A stretch of 64,000 nucleotides of DNA from Melanocharis versteri (Eukaryota; Chordata; Aves; Passeriformes; Melanocharitidae): contig VZTG01006778.1 of assembly GCA_013397845.1 (NCBI GenBank), positions 124,001-188,000 on the forward strand. The letters are read 5' to 3'. The position numbers and the translations under genes were made by a program. This document shows, one piece after another, positions 1 to 12,400 of this stretch. The stretch's first letter is position 1. Every line of letters begins with the position of its first letter. The notes beneath the pieces were generated by a model. That model saw only the letters and a program-made list of their open reading frames with translations, was not told the DNA's origin and did not search any database.

Positions 1-1969
1 TGTAGTTTTTGAAACTTCAACTAATCTTAAAAACTTCATAATGCCTCGTTATTTGCTGACCCAGAGTGCAAACTTTGTTTTGTCAGTGGAAGCTGCAGAT
101 TTAAGATAGAAATTTCATTTTTAATTTTCAATTTAAGATAGAAAAATCACGGAAATTTGATAAAAAGTGGATGTTCTGTATGTTATGTATTTCTCTTCCT
201 TTTTGTAGCCTGATTTTGAATTTGGTCTCATCCTATTGTGGTTATTTAATTCTTTTCAGGAAACAGGAAACTCTTGGTTCTCTCTTCCTCATATGGAAAA
301 CTAAAGACTATGCATTGCTGCACATGGTGATGCCTTCACTGTTTAATGGTTTATAATGTGAACTGCCTTTAACTTCAGTTTTTCTCTTTGCTGGCTTATC
401 AGACTCTTCCAATTAAATTATAAAATACAGTAACTGAGCTGCTCTGGTGTTACAAAGTGGAAATTAAAGCTGACTTCTGCTTAGACACTATTTAGAACAG
501 AGTTTAATAAGTTTTACGTTGTATTCTGGGGATGTGTACAAAAAGAAATTAATGAAATGGTCCAAATGTCAAGTTGTTTCTCCCAGCTACACTCCCAGCT
601 ATTCAGGTTACCTTAACTCTTACTGTATCTTAAATTCATTGGTTGCAGTAGATTTAAGCATAAACTTGGCAGCTATCTCAACAAGATCTTTTCTTTAATT
701 GGGTTCAAAACTTCGAACACTTTTCAAACCCACCTATCTAACAGGTATAGCAAAAAAATCCAAGAGGAAATGCATTAAAATTCAAAACTGTGGCAGTCCA
801 GCTTGTCACTGACCAGCAAAGAAAGGGTTTGTGCTGGGATTTTTTTCCTTTTTATCATCTTGGTGTGGGACTAAAGGTGGCTGAAACATTATGTTCCCCT
901 GATTATTTATCTCCCCTCCCTGAGCCCGTGCAGTGGGATGCTGGCTCTTCCAGACACTCTGGATGCCTGATTTCTGAGCAGCTTTGGGAACCCTAGGGAT
1001 TAGGGAAGGTATATGAATGTTTTATAATGTTATTGATAACTGCAGAGCAGATGTTTTCTAATAAACTGCTGTGAGATAAGTTACTGGTAGCATCTGCAGA
1101 GATGTGTGCAAATGAGCTCAAAATAATTAATACTGCGTTAGAAGAAAGCTTTTTTTTTGTTTTAAAGTGTATCTGTATTGGAGCATGCAAGATTGTTTCA
1201 GTCTGCCCTGAGAATCTGTTAGAGCAAAATTAACATAATTTATTAGGGGGAAAAGCCATTTCTGTTAATCATATATTAATTATTCATAAAATGAGTATTA
1301 ATTTTACCTTAATGGGAAGTGTTACCAGCTGGGTGCTGGGCTTGACAATCTATTCACATTAAAAAAAAAAAGATAAATAGCTTGACTTAAAAAGAAGACA
1401 TAAAAGTGACTTAGGAGAGCATAAAAGCAGCAAGTATGGATATATGAGTTCCCATGGAGCTGGCTACAGCAGGGAAGTTCAGCCTGCTAAGCACTTTGTG
1501 TTTTGGCTCTGGTGTGGTTTGTGGAATTCAAGTGGAATTGCTGAAGGATGTTTGTTGCACACAAATCCTGTCTTCTTCCCCCTAAGGCTTTTTACCAAGA
1601 GCAGATCTGGTGAGGCTGAGGAAAATAGACTCTTTCCCATTCTACTTGGAATAACTAAACCTTACCGAGCAACCCTCCAGCAACTGATTTTAGTAATTTA
1701 AATACAGGATAAATTCCTCCTGCTGGAAGGAAAAAAAAAACAATAAAAAAAATTGCAACTTTTTAATCTTTTGTGAATCACGTGAAATGGGAAAATGCTG
1801 TCCAGAGGATGTGTTCAGCCTGGAATGAACATGGAAATGTGGATCCTCCACTCGGTTAAAGGAGGATTTCAACACTTAGATTATGACTCGGGACTAGAAG
1901 GTATATGTTGCTGAAAGTTTGCCAAAATCAAAAGCAGAATGAGTTTTCCAAAATTTGTTTTAATTAAAG

Positions 1970-2085
1970 CATTTATTTTTTCTTTATTTTCTTCCTTCAT
2001 TTTCTTTTTTTTTCTTTTTTTTCNACATTTATTTTTTCTTTCTTTTCTTCCTTTATTTTCTTCTTTCTTCTTTTTTCTCCTGGCT
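1970..2085. repeat. Imperfectly duplicated pyrimidine (T/C) tract with an N
   Basis: About 115 bp of nearly pure T and C. Two related halves, each beginning CATTTATTTTTTCTTT, start at 1970 and 2026, a 56-bp offset. A single undetermined base sits at 2024, at the junction. The purine strand gives a long spurious lysine/glutamate-rich frame that is not a gene. Confidence 0.8.
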
Positions 2086-3140
2086 GTTGAAAGTTCTTTT
2101 GCAGAAATGAAAACCCATGCAGAAGGAGCACTGGCTGAAGCAGGCAAATATGTAATGCTTGTAAAGTGCAGCTAGTTTTATATGAGCAGTAAAAGCTTCA
2201 GAGGATTCAGCTGATACTAAATTGTTGAGATCAGCTCTAGGGCCTTTTTATTAGGATAGCAAATGTTGAACTTATAAACACAGTTTATTTGCATGTTAAG
2301 ATAAAAGGCTGTTTATTAGTAAAAGATTTTTTTTGAAATGACATTTACAACCTTCAGTGTGTGATCTGTAAGATATAATCTGATGAATTTTGGCCAAAGC
2401 CATGGAAGAGAAGCATTTGGAGCGGGAAGCCAACCCAAAGAAACAAAACAAAACAAAATAATTTAAAAAAATTGCACAGCTTTCAATGAGTCCAGGAAAA
2501 ACCCAGACCTGGTCTTGGAACAACTTATGGATCTGGGTGGTCTAAAACTGAACCAATGTTCAAGAATCTTAAGTAATTATGATTTTTTATGTGTGTGTTT
2601 AACATTGATATTATTTCCAAGTCGTGGGTGGTGGGTGAATCTGTGGCGTGCAATCAGTTGTCGTGCCTAACCCTGATCAATGCATATAAAAAAAATTATT
2701 TTGCAGTTTAGATTTTTCTTTTTTTATTCATTTTCATTTTCAAAGAAATGTGGTGAAGGAGAAGCGTGTATGGGAGCAATTTTCCTCTAGGAGAGCTTCC
2801 CAAATAATGATGCCAAAGAGGCTGAATTGTGCTGATGGCTATTCCCAGCCGTGGATACCAGGAGCTCCTTGTCCTTAATGCATCCCAGCACCATTTTAGA
2901 CTTTCCTATCAAAGTGGTATCAGAGTTCTGCAGAGCCTGGCAACGATAAGACCTCAGCATTATAACAAATAGGTAGCGCTGCTATTTTGCTCCGTGTTTT
3001 CGTCCGCTGGATATATTTCATTGCTTACGCTGTAGTAGCAGATCAAAACCATCTGCTGCCTGGGGCTCTGGCAGAGGGGAAAACCTCAGCTCGTTTTCCA
3101 TGGGGCCAGGGTGCTCTGAGACATGAGTACCAGGGCTGCA

Positions 3141-3240
3141 GTCCAGCTGCTGGCTGCGGGTGCGGGGCCGGACCTTCGCTCGGGAGTCGCTGGGATGGGA
3201 ACCGCGCTCTTTGCCGCGAGCTGGAACGGAGATAAACTCG
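3141..3240. other. CpG-rich block immediately upstream of exon 6
   Basis: About a dozen CpG dinucleotides occur in 100 bp, in an otherwise AT-rich, CpG-poor intron. It sits just before the C-rich splice tract. It could be an intragenic CpG cluster or the edge of a GC-rich exon neighbourhood. No TATA box or initiator was recognised. Confidence 0.55.
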
Positions 3241-3252
3241 GTCTGCTTCTCT

Positions 3253-3276
3253 CCCTCCCCACCTCCCCCCACCCCC
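3253..3276 (-). other. C-run / G-quadruplex-capable tract at exon 6 acceptor
   Basis: Four C runs of at least three bases, separated by 1-4 bases, make up the polypyrimidine tract of the exon 6 splice acceptor. The opposite strand fits the G3+N1-7 quadruplex pattern and the sense strand could form an i-motif. Folding is inferred from the pattern only. Confidence 0.55.
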
Positions 3277-3283
3277 TCTGCAG

Positions 3284-3408
3284 CTCCGTCCCCCATCACG
3301 GTCATCAGGAAGGACAGGACATCCAGGAACAGCGTGTCCCTCTCTTGGCAGGAGCCCGAGCATCCCAACGGGATCATCTTGGACTACGAGGTCAAATACT
3401 ATGAAAAG
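3284..3408 (+). CDS. EPHA3: EPHA3 exon 6: first half of second fibronectin III domain
   Basis: This 125-nt exon begins with the last two bases of an Ala codon and ends after a complete AAG codon. It encodes APSPITV, then SLSWQEPEHPNGIILDYEV and KYYEK, the A-C strands of the membrane-proximal FN3 domain with its Trp and the proline-rich EPEHPNG turn. The acceptor is CTCTGCAG and the donor is AAG|GTGGGG. This region of Eph ectodomains spaces the ligand-binding head from the membrane and, in EphA receptors, contacts lipid. If the intron were retained the frame would stay open to a TAA at 3478-3480. Confidence 0.96.
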
Positions 3409-6400
3409 GTGGGGAGGTCCGAGGGGAGGGGTTGTCCTCAGCAATGCTGCATTGAAATCATTGCATCTTGCCCGTGTTAAGGATTCAGAAGCACTCAGGT
3501 TCATTCAGTCTGCCTCAATGGCACACAGCGCTGAAACTGCTCGATTTTTGGTAATGAGAACATCAGGAAATACAAGGTGAAATCATTGCGTTGTCTGCCA
3601 AATTCACCCCCAAGCACATCAGAACGAACACAGAGTAATGCAGTCAATATAGAATTCCTTTATTTTCTTAGTTTCTTGACTAAAATTTTCTTATTTTGCT
3701 GTTCTATCATGCTGTCAGTGTTCATACATTTACCCATGTGCTGGTGGCACTTCTCTGTGGCACGAGCATCTTTTACGTGAAAATTATTTGGAAAATGTTG
3801 GCTGACCTTTTAGGCTTGTTTGCACTGCGAAAGTTCTTTTTATTAATCGCTGAATTCTTCATAAATTGTAAGCAAATGATTACAAATGAAAGAAAATCTA
3901 CCTTCTGCTTTTTATTGACATTTTCTTTTATTTACAGCTGTTTATTTATACATCCTATAGAGATCTTTATTTAGAAAAAAAGAAGTCTTTGTAATAGAAT
4001 GTTTTTAGGAGGTCTTACTGGTAGAGTTGAAAAGACCATCAATTGCTGTGGAGATTGAGAAGTGTGGTATTAGCCGTTTTTTGATAGATCTATTGATAGT
4101 TCTATTTGATATATCACTACTGGAGTTAACAAACTTTGGGAAAAAAAAGCCAAAATACAGGTTTAATTGAGCACTTACTAGTGCTCTTCATATCTAATAA
4201 TCAGGCTTATATTTCATACATAGCAGAGGAGACGTAGTGATAATTTCCTCTGAGAAATGCTGTTAAAAATACTCCATGAGTATTCAGTTAATCTTCAGAC
4301 TTTTTTTTCTCATGGAGCTCTGCAGTGGGACAACGTGGTGTTGATAGTTCATGCCTGATCTTCAGCTGAAGAAAGGAGATCAGGAGGCTGGATGTTGAAA
4401 AGGTTCCTCCCAAATTTGTGTAGTGTGATTTTGGGAAGAGTTTTTTGGTGAGCACTTGAGCCTTCAAGGACCTTGGTGAAAATCTAAACTTACCTCGTGC
4501 TATGATAAAGGAAGAAAAGGAAATAATCCTAAACATTTCAACTCAGTCTCACTTAATGGAGCCGCATCTGTGGACTTCCACATTGTTTGTTTTTTTTTAA
4601 TTTCAGTTGGGGCAGGATCAATTTCAGCCATCCCCAGGAAAGCAGGGCTCCATCACGTGTAACAGAGACTTGAGAAGACAAATGGCATCACTCCAAATAT
4701 CTCCCTCTTCCTTCTTCTTCCCAAGCCTTACATGCTGAGCCCTGTGGGATGGGATATCCCTGTGCTCAGCTGGAATCAGCTGTCCTGGCTGCGTCACCCC
4801 CCGAATCCTCGTGCACCCCCAGCCTCCTCTTTGCAAAGCTGTGAGAGGCCTTGGCACTGGGAGCACTGCTCAGCAATAACAAAAATATCTCTGTGTTATC
4901 AAACCTGTCTGCTTTCAGTGCAATTCCCAAAGCCACACGCTCGCTACTGTGAAGAAAATTAATTCTGCCCCGGCCAAAAACAGCACAGGTGATCTCTTGG
5001 GTTTTGCTTGCTCCAAAGGGAGAGATTTTTTTCCCCTGCTGTGCGCGTTCAGTTATTTTTAATTAAATCACCAATAAGCTTTATTTGTGTCGGTTTGGGA
5101 CGTTGTGATCATCTTTCTACACCGAAATTGGGGTTTTCTGTTCAAGCAAATTGCCGTGCAGTGCTGTTGTGTGCACAGGCAGAGCACGCAGCTCCTATTC
5201 CCACCGGGTGTATCCGCTCTCGGGGAGCAATTGGTTGTCATGAGACAGCTTTATAAGACAACCAGCCAGTCTTAGGAGGCTGATCTTGCACATGTGTTTC
5301 TCCCCTTTGAAGTCTGTGATCAAGAGTTCACATGCACCAGACAGTTTTCTTAAACCAGGGAGCCAAGTGCTTGACAATGGGAGCCAGACCATTTAGAGCA
5401 AAAGGCTTTTAAAAAGCCAACCTTCTGGCACCAGCGTTTTTAATGTGTGCTCTGCAGGCCCTTGGGGAGTCAGAAGCCTATTCCTCAGGGTTTATGAGGG
5501 GAAAAAAAGTTTAAAAAGCAAATCTGTTGTCAGGAGACTTTAATATATGTATTTTTAGGCTTTGCAAATTATAATAGGTTCAAAACTAATGCTCTGATAA
5601 ACTCACCTGAGGCCAGAGCAGCTCATGCTGGACTGTTGGTCTTCATTCCTCCACCAAACACTTCTGGAAGATGCTGCTTTTCAATCTGGGATCTCTAAAC
5701 ATGCTTCCTTCCCTCCTCTTTTAATAGGAGAGATTTCTTTTCAAACTGGTCCAGTCCATCTGCTTTTCTGCTTCAGAAATCCCCTTGGTTGTGCTCATCA
5801 AAAAACCCACCACTGTTTTGTGAAAATAAACCCTTCAGAGTCAGCAAATCTGGGTATTTCTCCTGGCAAGTCATACCTGATTGCTGGTAGATGATTTGTG
5901 TTGAGCCATCCTTTTTCATCCTGCTTGTTTTCTGTTGATTTGCGTTTTGTCATCTCTTAGAAATTAAAAAATAGAGCATTAATAGAGCAATACAGGTCAG
6001 CCCAATTCTGTCATACCTCTTGTTCATGACATTATTTTGCTAAGCTGTTCTTAAGGTATTTAGGATATTACAGGAGATTTGGAATAAAAAATAGAATGTC
6101 ATGTATCTAAATTACAATATTGTGTAGTTTTTCTGGTGCGTTATTGTCATAAAATATGTGGAATATATTAATTTTCTCAAGGATAGGTAATTAACCTATT
6201 CAGTTGGGGTTTTTTCACCACTTATTGCCCTCGTGTAGCTGAAAGAGCAGCTCTTTATATGTGTCTAAAGGAATTAGTACCTACAGCTTTAGGAAATGAT
6301 TTTAACTTTTTGGAATTAATCAGAACGACCTGGGTTGGAAGAGATCTTTAGGATCATCCAGTTCCCACCCCCTGCTATAGGCAGGGATGATTTCCACCAT

Positions 6401-9400
6401 CCCAAGTTGCCCAAAGCCCCATCCAGCCTGGCTTTGAACAATTCATAGCGTGATGAACTGAGTGGCAGTTTTTTCAGATGCAGTGTTTAGAATAGAACTG
6501 TATTTTTTGCAAAAAATTTTAGAGCTTGATTATGAAGCCCCAGTCAATATTTATTCAAAATATTTAAAAGAAACAAAATCTTCTTACAGGGGGAGACCAC
6601 ATGGAATTTTTAGGCATTTATTTTATGGTAAGGCATAACATTTTATGTTAAGTTAATGGTACTGAATGACACCTCAGGTTAGTTCATCCACATAATGCTG
6701 TGCTGAATTTTAAGTGTCTCAGCCATCAAAGTGCATAAATAACGAAACCATGCTTTTTTCTTGCACAAGCCCTGTTCTTTGTTTCCTCCTTGTCCTTGTT
6801 CACATAATTCTGTTCTCTTGAAGGAGTATCGTGTCATGTGAAGCTACAGAAAAAACCCATCTCTTAAATACCACTCATAAACTATTAATTGTTTCGATTT
6901 AATACGTGGCTTACAATTAAATCACGTACACTTTATTAAGAGGGAGTCTTCTGCAAACAATGCATGAAATTCAGCTGCAGTCACATCGCTAAAATAGATT
7001 TGCTTTTGCCATCATGGGAATTGTGTGATCAGTGGTTACAGCCAGCACAGAACTCTGCACTTCGAGGCTGTAAAAGTGCATTATATTGAAATGCACTTTG
7101 TTGCTTTTAAACTCTTATTATTTCGGTTTTGAATGTCGGTAGGCCATGAATGTTCCACGAGACTTGTAGGAAATGTCATATCCGTGAAGAGTTCACTTCT
7201 GGCAGTAAGGGAAGCAGTATCAGGACTGTGGCCTCCTCCCAGAAATGTGTAGTCAGGTTTTGGCCTCTCAAGTGCACATGAAGCTGATGGAAAAAATATT
7301 TTTCCTTTTCTAATATAAGCACTCTCTGGGCTTATCTGGAAAAGGGCAAACCATTCACCCCTACTGGTACTACAATTTAAAATGTCTCCAAAATACGTTT
7401 TTTGTAAAAAAAAAAAAGTATAAAATTATAAAATGTCACTTGCAAGTGAGACACTAACAGTAGTGGGATTTGCTTCCCAGCAAATATTGTGTCTGGTAAA
7501 CTGTGCAGGAATATTCAGGAAGAAATTGCTTTGTGCATCCAAGTTCAAATTTATCCTCAGAGTGTTTGGTTAAAGTTCTGCTTGGCAAAGGCTGACTCTC
7601 CTTTTTGTGTGTTCCTTCTGCTTGTGGCAGCTATAGTGCTGTATATGCTGTATCTCTGAAGTTTTGCTTTATCCCCAAGAAAGATAAACTTGGGCTTTTA
7701 TGTGGTGTTGCACTGATTTGATTACTAGCAACATAAAAAATGACTTACAAAATATGTGTGTAAAAAGCTTCCCATAAACTGAGATACCATGACATCCTCC
7801 ATACCATTGTTTTAAAGGTTTATTTTCCAAGTTCCAGTGCGGATTATTAACAGACAGGGCCATGACTGTATTTTCCCTTGCACGTATGTATCTGCACCAG
7901 AAGGAAATGTTTGCATTTCATAAAAGCAGCCTGAAGCGAGATCAAAATGAATGTCCAGTCACAGCATACACAAAAGATGTCGTGTTTTAAAGACAAGATT
8001 ATTATGTCTTTGAAATTAAAATAGTTGCCTGCATCCAGCTGAATGACGAGATAAGGAAAGCCTGCAAATTATACTACTAGGCCTTTGTTAGTTCAAAAAT
8101 AAATAATTTTACACAAGCCTGTTAGCTCTTTAGAGTGTCTTCCTGTAAATTTGCTCCCCTGAATTTAGAACAGAGAACTTTTTAGAGAAGTATTGGGAAA
8201 CTCTGAGGAGGTCCAACGCTGATTTCCTTTTTATTTTTATTGTGCTAAGAAAATGGGCCATGGCAAACATTTTTATAGTCGTGCTTTGTAGACTGGGTCC
8301 AGCTCACCCTATCTGAGGTTTGGATTCTGGATGGTAACTTTGAGGCACGGGCTTAGCTGCTTTTTCTGGTTTCTTTTAAGTTTTTTTTTTCTTTATTTTT
8401 TCCTTTCACTGTGATTTCTCATGAGCGTAATGTCGAATATTACACAGAGACTCTGGCAATTCCCTTAATTATGGTGTAAATGTCTGTGTTTGTCTGTATC
8501 AAGGGCTGCCAAGAACAGGGCACTTAGGCTTCTTCAGCACACCAAAGTGAGCAGTTTCTGATGTTCACCTCCTAACCTAGAATATCCTGACTCTATTCCT
8601 GCAGACAGCACAGCAGAGTAAACACACTAAAACAGCTCCACTCGCTTGAACTTTACACGTGGAGGTGAAATGGCCTTGGCAATGAGAGCGTTGGGTGTTT
8701 TCCAACCCCTGTGCTCGTGCATTGGCACTCCAGTGTTGTCGGAGTTGAAATGTCAGCCCCTCACCAGCTAATGCAATGCCATAAAACATGATGAGAATTA
8801 GGTGAGATTCTCTGCATCCGACGTGCGTTCGCTCGGTTTCTGCCGTCAGCCCGGCAAAATTCAATGGCTGCAGTGTTTCGCACAGTGTTCAAAGTAAAAG
8901 GACATCACATGAAATCCCCACCACCTCCAGAATAAAAAAGTCCATGGTGGGGAACCTAAACAATTGAGATTCTCACAGTTTCCCACATGTGTGGCTGCTG
9001 GCCAAGAGCCTTTTTTTTCCTGAGACAGTTCCAGCTGCCATATTTAGGAAGCCAGAAATGCTCTTTTGGTACAAGATGGCTTTAGTAAAATAAGCAGTAC
9101 CTCAGGCTCCAAATGCATGCTTAAATGTTAAGATTATGTGCTAACACTGGGACTGAGACATATTTTTATCAGGATTAGCTCTTTACACAGTGTGAAGTGT
9201 ATCCAAACTCACCAAACTGCAAACCAGTCCTCCTCCTATTTTATATAAAAAACATGATGTCAGACATAGGTGACTATTAAACAGAGTGAGGTTATGAACG
9301 TAGTCCAGGACTGAGTTCAGTGTGAGGATGGACACAACTATCTCATAGTTTTTATAGCATAATAGAAAACCAGCTAAATCTGCCTTTTTGCTGAGCTGAG

Positions 9401-12400
9401 GAGCCCGAGTGGGGCTTCCCTCCTGACTGTTGCAAAGGTAACCACTGTCTTGTAAAATGTGAGGCAGTAAAAACTGCATCCTGCAACAGCTCTTCAGGGC
9501 CCTAAAATGTCTAAGTTGGCCCGCTACAACTTCCAGTTCAGTGCAGTAGGCAAATCTGATTTATGGTTTTTAAATAATCTTTTAATAATTTTCTAATTAT
9601 TACAGACCACAGACAAAATGATGCAGAGCCATTTAATAAAATGTCATGAACTCAGCACGTCTAGTATTCGATTTACAGCACAATACTGTAGAAAATCGGA
9701 TGATATAAGATATCTTGTTAAAAGATGATTGAAAATGAGCGTTTGTACAAGCATTTGCCAGGCTGTAAATATTGAAAAATACGCCAGGATGTTTGTAGTA
9801 ATTTAGTACCGGCCACCTCTTGTTTCTGTTTCTCAGGGTGTGGTTTTAATCTGATCTTTTCTTTTCTCAAAAGCAGGAACAAGAGACAAGCTATACAATT
9901 CTGAGAGCCAGAGGCACCAACGTTACCATCAGTGGCCTCAAGCCCGACACCACCTACGTCTTCCAAATCCGAGCCCGAACTGCAGCTGGATACGGGACGA
10001 GCAGCCGCAAGTTTGAGTTTGAGACCAGCCCAGACTGTATGTATTTGTCTAAATGGTTTGTGCTGACGGCCTGCCCAGTTCCTGACTGATCTGAATGGCT
10101 GCTTTCCCTCCTTTTCTAGCTGAGGAAACGTGTCTCATAACTATTTATGATGTGTCTTTCTTGGTAGCATTGCTGTATAACTTCGTTTTTTATCATTAAA
10201 CTTGAGACAGGCTGTAAAGAGTATCCCACGACTATCACAGGTGGTGTTTTCTTCCATTCCCCACCCTACTTCTACCTCAGGCCAGAATTGATGCCTTGCT
10301 AGACCATGGCTCTTGCTGAGGGAAGAAGTGTGATAGAAAAACAAAGAGTAGTGTCAAGCCAAATCTTTCACCCTGATTCCATGTATGTTTGAGATACACT
10401 ATGTATTTCATCCTCAGTTCTGCCTTCTCCACCCCAGCTCTTACTCTGAAAAGCAAACAAGCTTAATTTTCTTAAAAAAAAGGAGTTACAAATTGCTGTT
10501 ATGTTGACTTGCAGCTTTGGGCATACCAGTTGAAACTAGAACTCAAGATAGGACAGTTACAACAAGGAGAAAAAAAAAAATCTGTTGGAGAGATAAAAAA
10601 ATTAACGGTTTAGAGGTTAATGAGTTTTCTCCGCAAAGTAATGTTACCAAAAGAAGGGGAAAAAGAAAAAGTAGAAAAGTGGAAGGAGACAGTGGTGCAC
10701 ATCTGAATAACAAGTGTACAAATTACACAGGTGACCAACAAATGGCATAAGTTTTATAACATTATATGACAGTGTTGTATAAGCTCCGTGCTTAGGGACC
10801 ACAGAGAGAGACCCAAAATAAGGCAGAAAATAGCCCTTATTTTACCTGTAGGCATCTGTGTCTGCATGCCCTGGCTTTTCACAACCCTCATGTGGATATT
10901 GTCAGGCTTAACTGGGAAACTTAGCTCCTGAAAGCACTTTCCATCGTACAGAAGGGGAAGTGAAGGTGATGATTATGGGGTTTCTTGCCAAGGAAACGTT
11001 CCTTACTGAGCATGACATAGAATGGCACACATGACGTGTATGTTTGTATTTATGTATGTGTTTATAAATCAGTATCGAGTTACCAGCAGTTGCTACAATT
11101 AGCAAGAGTAAAACTCAGCAGTGGCAGAAAGAATTTTGGTAAATTGGCGAAGATGGCTGGAGTCTTATGTTTTCTTCCCTTGTATTTATTTGTTTGATGA
11201 ATAATTAAGTCCTGGATTAAATATCTGCCAGGACACCAAATGCCACATAATGATGCCTGTCCCTTCTATGCATGCAAATTCTGATGCCATCAATGTGTGT
11301 GCGTGTGAGGTTATTTATATAATTTTGTGTTGACTTTGCAGCGTTCTCCATCTCCAGTGAGAACAGCCAGGTGGTGATGATTGCCATTTCAGCAGCAGTG
11401 GCCATCATTCTCCTCACAGTGGTGGTGTACATCTTGATTGGGAGGTGAGTCTGCTGTCTGATTTGCACATTTTCCCCGTTTCCACGTCCCAGAGGGGCCC
11501 TGGTGACCATGGCACGTCGGGTGTTGTGGTGTGGCTGGTTTTTAATCCTTTGTCTGCTGCCCAGGAGCTCCAAGCGCTGCCTCGCAGTCAGTAATGAGCC
11601 CGCTAACGTTAGCAGCCCAAATCATGCAGCAGTCGTTAAAAAATGCTATAAACACATTCTCAGGCAATTGTAAAATTAAACTGTAGGGGTCAAAAATCAA
11701 CAAATCCTCTCATTAGCCAATTTCCTCAAATTCCCTGAGAACATCACATGCCTCTATAGGGCACAGAGAATGTAAATATCATTAAACTTTCAAACAGGCA
11801 TTTAATTGTGCAGGGAAAACATTTTATTCTGTTTCCACCTGCAGTTAACACATAAAATTCTCTATATTAATTTTTTTTTTCCTCTGTTGCTTGTAGATTC
11901 TGTGGATACAAGAAGTCTAAACATGGCACTGATGAGAAAAGGCTGCATTTTGGGAATGGCCATTGTAAGTTACTGAAGCCTTTTAATGCTTCCAGATCTG
12001 TCGAATTCATCCCCTAGGTAACTGATATTTTTCAATTAAAAAAAAAAAAAAAAAAAAGCCATACCTCAAACCAAGGTGAAATTAGGAAGAGAATTATCCC
12101 TTCTCTTGTGGGTAAGGAGATTTTCCCCAAACAATTATTCTTTGTTTCAACTTCTTTCATCTGTGTTCAGGTTAATAATGAGCAAAACATCGCTGTCTGT
12201 GTTCAAACAATGCATGTGGTTGGAATTGTGATATTGATTCTGCTGTGCACCACTGAAATCCAGAGTGTAACTGCAACTTCCTCATATATAAAGTCTAAGA
12301 AATATATATATTTTTTCCCACAGCAAAATATAAATCAATTAAACCTGCCTTGATGAACACTAAAGAGACTGTGAAAATCGTTTGCTTGTCAAAGTTCACC

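Larger units (their letters stand above)
1..3283 (+). other. EPHA3: 3' part of EPHA3 intron 5
   Basis: This AT-rich intronic sequence runs up to the exon 6 acceptor, a C-rich tract ending in CTCTGCAG at 3276-3283. It contains a duplicated pyrimidine tract with a single N, and a CpG-rich block just before exon 6; both are listed separately. No other coding sequence is supportable. Confidence 0.85.
3409..9873 (+). other. EPHA3: EPHA3 intron 6 (6465 bp)
   Basis: Largely AT-rich single-copy sequence. It contains an avian LTR remnant (4719-4988) and a CR1 LINE tail (6320-6444), listed separately. It ends in a pyrimidine tract and the tandem acceptor AAGCAG. I see no RNA gene or second protein gene in it. 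Confidence 0.9.
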
